NCBI RefSeq assembly: GCF_006716565.1
Contig: NZ_VFPG01000002.1
Coordinates: forward strand, 992,001 to 1,056,000
Direction of reading: 5' to 3'
Source: Nocardia bhagyanarayanae
GTDB taxonomy: Bacteria; Actinomycetota; Actinomycetes; Mycobacteriales; Mycobacteriaceae
Length of the DNA stretch: 64,000 nt
This document shows positions 59,408-64,000 of this stretch, piece after piece; the first letter of the stretch is position 1, and the number at the start of each line of letters is the position of its first letter. A model generated the notes under the pieces. That model had not been told where the DNA came from, did no database searches, and saw only the letters and a list, made by a program, of their open reading frames with translations. The position numbers were made by a program, and so were the translations under genes.

Positions 59408-61660
59408 GTGACCGACAGTGCAGTACTCGACTCGCGGCCGCACTCGCGACGGGACGTCCACCGGTGGGCCGCGATCACAGTGTTCGGGGTGATCGCGGGG
59501 TACGCGGCGGTGCTGCTCGCCAACGTCCGGCACTACTTCACCGACGACACCGAATCGCAGTACACCGCGCTGTGGGTCGGCCTCGGCCGGGCGCTGCGCG
59601 ACGGCCAATTCCCGGTGATGGTCCCGGAACAGTGGATGTCGGGCAACAACACCATGGACGACGCGGGCCTGTTCAATCCGCCGCAGCTGCTGATCGATCT
59701 GATCGCGCCCTCGGTGGACAACGTTGCGCTGTACGCGACCGTCGTCAAGCTGATCTTCTCCATCATCGCCGCGACCGGCGTCTACCGGATCTGCCTGGTC
59801 TACGGCGCGCGCCCGGCCTGGTCGGCGGTGGCCGGCATCGCGTTCCCGCTGTCCGGTTTCTTCCTGTTCTTCGATCAGGCCAGCTGGATGACCGCGCTGA
59901 CCGGCACCGCTTGGCTGGTGCACGCGTGGGCCTCGTCGGTGCGCTACACCCGCGGGCTCGGCGGCCCGATTCCGGTCTTCGTCTTCCTGTACCTGACGAT
60001 CTCCACCCAGTACATCTTCCCGGCCGTGGAGGCGGCGCTGATGCTGCTCGCGGTGGCGGTCGGCGAGCTTGTGTACCAACGCAAGTGGCAGCCCGTCGCC
60101 CGGCTCACGGCCGTCTCGTTGTTCGCCGGACTGGCCGGACTGCTGACCTTCCTGCCCAGCATGCTCTCGGCCAAAGTGACCTGGCGCGGCACGGCGCAGA
60201 TCAACAACGACCAGTTCCTGACCGTGCCGTGGTCGGAATCGCTCAACGCCAGCCTGCCCAGTTCGCTGCCCGCGTTCACGTCGTGGTGGGGCTACGTGCA
60301 GCCGATGCCGCTGACCTACATCGCGTGGTTCCTGATCCCGGCGCTGGCGTTCATCGACTGGAAACGGGCCCGCGAGTCGTGGCGCGAGCTGAGCGCGGTC
60401 GCGCTGTTCGCCATGATCATGCTGATGTGGACCGCCGGACCGGGCTCGATCGGTCCGCTGCGCTGGCCGGTCCGGGTGCTGCCGATGCTGGCCATCGGCC
60501 TGCTGGTGCTGGTATGCGTATTGCTCGGCCGCTACGGCACATTCCAGAACTGGAAGAACCGCGGCATCGCGGCCGGTGTGCTGATCCTGGCGCTGTGGGT
60601 GCGGTCCTTCTCTGCCGACCCGCGCCACGCGCTCTGGCACGTGGTCGCCGCGCTCGCCATCGCGGCGGTGGGCGCCGGGGTGGTGTGGCTCGCCCGCGAG
60701 CGCGGTATCGCCGCCGCGTGCGCGCTGACCATCGTCGCCATGTTCCCGATCGCCTATTTCCAGGTGAGCGCCGCACAGCCGACGCCGATGCCGTGGAATC
60801 TGCCCGCCGACCGCACCGAAGCGATGGCCGAGTTCCCCGATTTCACCGGAACCACCCTCCAACTCGGCGAGCGCGGTCTGCTGCAACCGGCCGACCGCGA
60901 CATCGACGCCGCCTACGGCTCCCTGGTCTTCGGCAACTACGCCAGGGCGCTGGAGCTGAAGTACGTCAACGGCTATACGCCCACCGGGCACTTCTACTTC
61001 GGTGAGCTGCTGTGCATGCGCTGGGACAGCAGCGTCTGCCCGGACGCCTATCGCAGGGTGTTCGCGCCGGAGCCGAGCACGGGCCGACCGCTGGTCGACC
61101 TGATGAAGCTCGACAGGGTGGTGTTGCAGCGCGCGCTGTACCCCGACGCGCGCGACCAAGCCGCACCCGAGGGCTGGAAGTGGGTGGACTACCCGGGCCA
61201 CGAGCGCTACATCGCGGTGCTCGAGCGCGTCGACGGTCCGGTGTCCACCGTGAACGGGCGGGTCTCGGACACGAAGAACGTGACGGCAACGTCGATCGCG
61301 GAGACCGACACCACCAGCCGCGTGCGGGTGAGCTCGGAGCAGGGCGGCCGCGTGGTCTTCGCCCGCCTCGGCTGGCCCGGGTACCGAGTCACCCTGGACG
61401 GCAAGCAGATTCCGATCACCACCGTGGCCAAGTCCTTCGTCGCCGTGGAGGTTCCCGCGGGCACGAAGGACGCCGAACTGGTGCTGACCTGGCGTCCGCC
61501 GGGTTGGAAGATCGGCATCGCGACCATGGTTGCCGGGCTGGCGGGTCTGGGCGTGCTCCAGTGGATGTACGTGCGGTCCCGGCGTCGCGACGACGACGCG
61601 GACACCGAGGAACGCCCCGCGGGTGAGCCGGAGCGCGAGCTCGCGGACGTGGTCTCGTGA
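59408..61660 (+). CDS. Large polytopic membrane protein, GtrC/YfhO-like glycosyltransferase
   Basis: A 750-residue membrane protein with about 12 hydrophobic helices and a C-terminal exposed beta domain. The first outer loop carries HYFTDDTESQYTALW, an acidic motif of the kind used by GT-C enzymes. The end, VVFARLGWPGYRVTLDGKQIP ... VAVEVPAGTKDAELVLTWRPPGWKIG (in parts), matches the YfhO C-terminal domain. It probably transfers a polyprenyl-linked sugar to an outer glycan or protein. GTG 59408 has GGA nearby; TTG 59399 is possible. GtrA follows after 22 bases. Confidence 0.85.
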   Translation: MTDSAVLDSRPHSRRDVHRWAAITVFGVIAGYAAVLLANVRHYFTDDTESQYTALWVGLGRALRDGQFPVMVPEQWMSGNNTMDDAGLFNPPQLLIDLIAPSVDNVALYATVVKLIFSIIAATGVYRICLVYGARPAWSAVAGIAFPLSGFFLFFDQASWMTALTGTAWLVHAWASSVRYTRGLGGPIPVFVFLYLTISTQYIFPAVEAALMLLAVAVGELVYQRKWQPVARLTAVSLFAGLAGLLTFLPSMLSAKVTWRGTAQINNDQFLTVPWSESLNASLPSSLPAFTSWWGYVQPMPLTYIAWFLIPALAFIDWKRARESWRELSAVALFAMIMLMWTAGPGSIGPLRWPVRVLPMLAIGLLVLVCVLLGRYGTFQNWKNRGIAAGVLILALWVRSFSADPRHALWHVVAALAIAAVGAGVVWLARERGIAAACALTIVAMFPIAYFQVSAAQPTPMPWNLPADRTEAMAEFPDFTGTTLQLGERGLLQPADRDIDAAYGSLVFGNYARALELKYVNGYTPTGHFYFGELLCMRWDSSVCPDAYRRVFAPEPSTGRPLVDLMKLDRVVLQRALYPDARDQAAPEGWKWVDYPGHERYIAVLERVDGPVSTVNGRVSDTKNVTATSIAETDTTSRVRVSSEQGGRVVFARLGWPGYRVTLDGKQIPITTVAKSFVAVEVPAGTKDAELVLTWRPPGWKIGIATMVAGLAGLGVLQWMYVRSRRRDDDADTEERPAGEPERELADVVS

Positions 61661-61682
61661 GCGCGCGCGGCGAGGCGAACTC

Positions 61683-62168
61683 GTGAGCACCGACCCGGGT
61701 TCGATCGCGACGACCGAGGCGGCCGCGCCCGCTTCGGGTCTGCTGCTGCGGCTGGTCCGGCGGCAGGAGGTCGCCTTCGCGCTGATCGGCGCCTTCAACA
61801 CGGTCTTCGGCATGGCGCTGACGGTGGGCTGGCTGACCGTGCTGCCCGACGCCGGATGGGCGCCGCTGGTCGCTGTCCCGCTGGCCTACGCCCTCGGCAT
61901 CACCGTCGCGTTCGTGCTGCACCGCACCCTGGTGTTCCGCGTGCGCGGCCACGTGCTGCGCGATTTCGCGGGCTTCGTGGCGGTCAACTCCGGTGGCCTC
62001 GCGCTCAACACGGCGCTGCTCTACCTGGCCGTGACCGTGCTGCACCTGCCCGCGCAGCCCTCCGCGGTCGTGGTGATGGGCCTGGTCGCGGTGGCGAGTT
62101 TCTTCGGGCATCGGCACATCTCGTTCCGCCGTCGCCCGGCGGTCGAAGCGGGCGAACCGGTCGGGTAG
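61683..62168 (+). CDS. GtrA-family membrane protein (lipid-linked sugar flippase)
   Basis: A 161-residue four-helix protein of the GtrA family, thought to flip polyprenyl-phosphate sugars across the membrane. Family features are QEVAFALIGAFNTVFGMALTVGWL, AYALGITVAFVLHRTLVFR and the closing SFFGHRHISFRR (normally NF-xxRxWVF). GTG 61683 lies 22 bases after the large membrane protein. Together with the GT2 enzyme at 58143 and the 59408 protein it makes the three parts of a Gtr-type glycosylation system. Confidence 0.9.
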   Translation: MSTDPGSIATTEAAAPASGLLLRLVRRQEVAFALIGAFNTVFGMALTVGWLTVLPDAGWAPLVAVPLAYALGITVAFVLHRTLVFRVRGHVLRDFAGFVAVNSGGLALNTALLYLAVTVLHLPAQPSAVVVMGLVAVASFFGHRHISFRRRPAVEAGEPVG

Positions 62169-62178
62169 GTTCTCGATC

Positions 62179-62397
62179 ATGCCCGAGGAAACCGCGTTGG
62201 ACGCCACCCTGCTGAGCCTGCTCGCCTGCCCGCAGGACAAGGGCCCGCTGCTGCTGGTCCGCGATGCCGCGGGCGCCGCGCTGCTCTACAACCCGCGCCT
62301 TCGCCGCGCCTACCCGATCGAGAACGGGATCCCGGTGCTGCTGATCGACGAGGCGCGCGACGTCACCGAGGCCGAGCACGAGGCGTTCACCGCCTGA
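62179..62397 (+). CDS. Trm112-family small protein
   Basis: A 72-residue Trm112-like protein. It has a single CPQDKGPL knuckle where full zinc forms carry four cysteines, so it is probably the zinc-poor bacterial type. The core AYPIENGIPVLLIDEAR is diagnostic. Trm112 proteins activate SAM methyltransferases in eukaryotes and archaea, and bacterial members are thought to do the same. It begins 10 bases after gtrA and may be co-transcribed with it. Confidence 0.9.
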   Translation: MPEETALDATLLSLLACPQDKGPLLLVRDAAGAALLYNPRLRRAYPIENGIPVLLIDEARDVTEAEHEAFTA

Positions 62398-62416
62398 GCG
62401 TGCGACGACGACCGGG

Positions 62417-63112
62417 TCACAGGCCTGGGATCGTCTCGGTGATCGGCGTGATTTCGCTTGTGGCCGAGCCGATGTCGCCGGTCAGGTAGCGCTGCAACGT
62501 CGGGCCGACGGCGGCGACGAGCTCCTCGATGGGCATCGATGCCAGCGGTTCGACGCCGATGATCTTGCGCGCCACCAGCACGCCCATCAGCTGCGAGGCG
62601 GCCAGAGCCACTCGCGCGCGTCCGTCGTCCTCCGGGGTGGCGATGCGCTTGCGGACCCGTTCGAGCACCACCTCCAGTACGAACGTGCGGGCCAGCACCG
62701 GATCGCCGCCGGTGAGCAGTCCGCGCACCGCCGCGACGATGCCGGGACCCGCGGGGGAGTCCCACACGCCGACCACCGCGCCGAGGATCGTCGCACCGAG
62801 TTGGTCCAGCGGCGCGTTGTCCATGACGGTCAGGATCACTTCGGGGTCCGTGGGAAGCTCCACCACCGCCCCGAACAACTGCTGCTTGGTGCCGAAATAG
62901 TGGTGCACCAGCGCCGGATCCACTCCGGCGTCGGCGGCGACGGCCCGGATCGAGGTCTTGTCGAAACCCGCCTCGGCGAACCGAGCGCGCGCGGCGGCGA
63001 GGATCGCCTCCCGCGCGCCGGATCTGCCCGGCCGCCGCCCCGAACGTCCTTGCCGCTCTTCGGCTTCGACCGCATCGGCGCGTCCGTTCCGCTGACGGGG
63101 CGCCGCGCTCAT
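62417..63112 (-). CDS. TetR-family transcriptional regulator
   Basis: A 231-residue TetR repressor. After a charged 30-residue start, the DNA-binding domain reads AREAILAAARARFAEAGFDKTSIRAVAADAGVDPALVHHYFGTKQQLF in parts, and the rest is an all-helical ligand domain. The start overlaps the permease stop (ATGA), so it is the last gene of an ABC exporter operon and very likely controls it, responding to an exported compound. No operator is visible here because the operon promoter lies beyond the right edge. Confidence 0.93.
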   Translation of the reverse strand: MSAAPRQRNGRADAVEAEERQGRSGRRPGRSGAREAILAAARARFAEAGFDKTSIRAVAADAGVDPALVHHYFGTKQQLFGAVVELPTDPEVILTVMDNAPLDQLGATILGAVVGVWDSPAGPGIVAAVRGLLTGGDPVLARTFVLEVVLERVRKRIATPEDDGRARVALAASQLMGVLVARKIIGVEPLASMPIEELVAAVGPTLQRYLTGDIGSATSEITPITETIPGL

Positions 63113-63903
63113 GCGGTCCGCCTGCGCAGGGTCGCCGCACCGAGCACCAGCGCCACCACGGCGAACGCCGCGACGATGGCGAGATCGCGCCACATCTCCG
63201 CGGTCGCCTCCGGGTTGGTCGAAACCTGTTGCAGCGCATCGACGGCGTAGCTCAGCGGCATCAGATCACTGATCGGTTGCAGCCAGCCCGGCAGCTGGTC
63301 ACGCGGAACGAGCAAGCCGCACAGGAAGATCTGCGGCGCGACGACGACCGGCATGAACTGCACCGCCTGGAACTCGGTGCGCGCGAACGCGCTCGCCAGC
63401 AGGCCGAGCGCCACACCGCAGATGGCGTCGACGACCGCGATCAGCACCACCCAGGCCGGGTTGCCCGCCGCCTCCAGATCGAGCAGCCCGAACGACACCA
63501 GGCACGCGACGGTCGCCTGTGCGGCCGCGGCCAGCGAGAAGGCGGTGCCGTAGCCGCCGAGCAGGTCGAGCTTGGACAGCGGTGTGGTGAGCAGCCGTTC
63601 GAGGGTCCCCGAAGTGCGTTCGCGCTGCATGGCGATCGCGGTGATCAGGAACATAACGATGAACGGCAGGATGCCGAGCATGCTGATGCCGACCCGGTCG
63701 AACAGCGTCAACGGCTGGTGCGGCGCGGTCGGCGCCTCGGCGTAGATGAAGTACAGCAGCGTCATCAGCAGGGCGGGGACCACCAGGATCATGGCGACGG
63801 TGCGGTGGTCGTTGCGCAGCTGGCGCAGGATGCGGGTGGTGGTCGCGGCGTACGGGCGCAGCGTCCACCTGGACGCGCCGGGATGCAGGACGGTGGTGGT
63901 CAT
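63109..63903 (-). CDS. ABC-2 type exporter permease
   Basis: A 264-residue ABC-2 permease with six membrane helices, including VAMILVVPALLMTLLYFIY and GILPFIVMFLITAIAM. The conserved RERTSGTLERLLTTPLSKLDLL segment and the end helix after PLSYAVDALQQV are typical of DrrB-like drug/lipid exporters. It overlaps the ATP-binding gene upstream and TetR downstream by four bases each, so all three are made together. The substrate is unknown. Confidence 0.93.
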   Translation of the reverse strand: MTTTVLHPGASRWTLRPYAATTTRILRQLRNDHRTVAMILVVPALLMTLLYFIYAEAPTAPHQPLTLFDRVGISMLGILPFIVMFLITAIAMQRERTSGTLERLLTTPLSKLDLLGGYGTAFSLAAAAQATVACLVSFGLLDLEAAGNPAWVVLIAVVDAICGVALGLLASAFARTEFQAVQFMPVVVAPQIFLCGLLVPRDQLPGWLQPISDLMPLSYAVDALQQVSTNPEATAEMWRDLAIVAAFAVVALVLGAATLRRRTA

Positions 63904-64000
63904 GCCGCTTGTCCCATCGTGATGAGGGTGAGGAAGGCCTGTTCGAGGTTCTGCTCGCCGGTCTGTTCGCGCAGTTCGTCGGGGCTGAGCTGGGCGAGCA
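63900..64000 (-). CDS. ABC transporter ATP-binding protein, C-terminal end only
   Basis: The last 33 residues of a protein whose rest lies beyond the right edge. The end ...LSPDELREQTGEQNLEQAFLTLITMGQAA fits the tail of a DrrA-type ATP-binding subunit (normally L-E-FL-LT near the end). The stop overlaps the permease ATG (ATGA). Identity rests on this tail and on the partner permease. Confidence 0.7.
   Translation of the reverse strand, partial: LAQLSPDELREQTGEQNLEQAFLTLITMGQAA

Noticed and set aside
59237..61813. 858-residue open frame on the minus strand
   Set aside because: It is the shadow of the GtrC/YfhO-like gene; it has no motifs and a His/Gln/Arg-rich composition typical of antisense frames.

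Overview
The window is 64 kb of GC-rich actinobacterial chromosome. It is most likely from Nocardia or a close relative in the Mycobacteriales. The evidence is an argCJBDFR..GH cluster downstream of pheT, EspG/PPE-like/WXG100 type VII secretion genes, a DUF3558 lipoprotein, F420-type nitroreductase and acyl-CoA synthetase/hydrolase fusion genes as in mycobacteria, and a conservon (cvnABCD). Coding density is high, with many ATGA/GTGA start-stop overlaps and frequent GTG/TTG starts. I saw no rRNA, tRNA, CRISPR array, transposase or integrase.

Layout. Bases 1-3.8 kb: end of pheT with a strong terminator, a DUF427 gene, a 45-bp tandem repeat, an alpha/beta hydrolase and two proteins of unknown function. 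3.8-8.4 kb: a spacer with about seven motifs spaced 21 bp apart, then the complete conservon. 8.4-21.7 kb: single genes for metabolism and regulation (acetyltransferase, nitroreductase, ppc, a D-serine-dehydratase-like enzyme, two WYL regulators each facing a divergent target across its own palindrome, an epoxide hydrolase with a 140-residue repeat insert, an Rpf-like resuscitation factor with a CRP-type site and folded leader, a phosphonomutase, an ECF sigma factor with a peroxiredoxin-like partner). 22.0-27.8 kb: argC-argJ-argB-argD-argF-argR, translationally coupled. 27.8-36.5 kb: accessory insertion between argR and argG. It holds a beta-propeller relic, a WXG100 pair feeding a restriction-endonuclease-fold toxin with its immunity gene, and a second secretion-associated set (lipoprotein, small helical protein, PPE-like protein, EspG). 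argG and argH follow behind their own ArgR operator, nearly identical to that of argC.

39-47 kb: Uma2-type nuclease, phosphosulfolactate-phosphatase-like protein, SMR exporter, threonine deaminase, beta-lactamase-fold hydrolase, and a MarR/oxidoreductase divergent pair with two clear operators. 47.3-51.9 kb (minus strand): the most notable system, a family 2B encapsulin shell with a cyclic-nucleotide-binding-like domain, followed by 2-methylisoborneol synthase, geranyl diphosphate 2-C-methyltransferase and isopentenyl diphosphate isomerase. Together these predict a protein compartment loaded with a terpene cyclase, with precursor supply and methylation encoded in the same operon. The cyclase carries three near-identical short motifs in its disordered N-terminal arm that are good candidates for cargo-loading tags.

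53-64 kb: a 982-residue hydrolase/acyl-CoA-synthetase fusion, a methyltransferase, then an envelope glycan set (sugar aminotransferase, GtrB-like polyprenyl-phosphate glycosyltransferase, large GtrC/YfhO-like membrane protein, GtrA flippase), a Trm112-like protein, and a TetR plus ABC-2 exporter operon running off the right edge.

All family assignments rest on reading motifs and protein lengths by eye. No database search was run.
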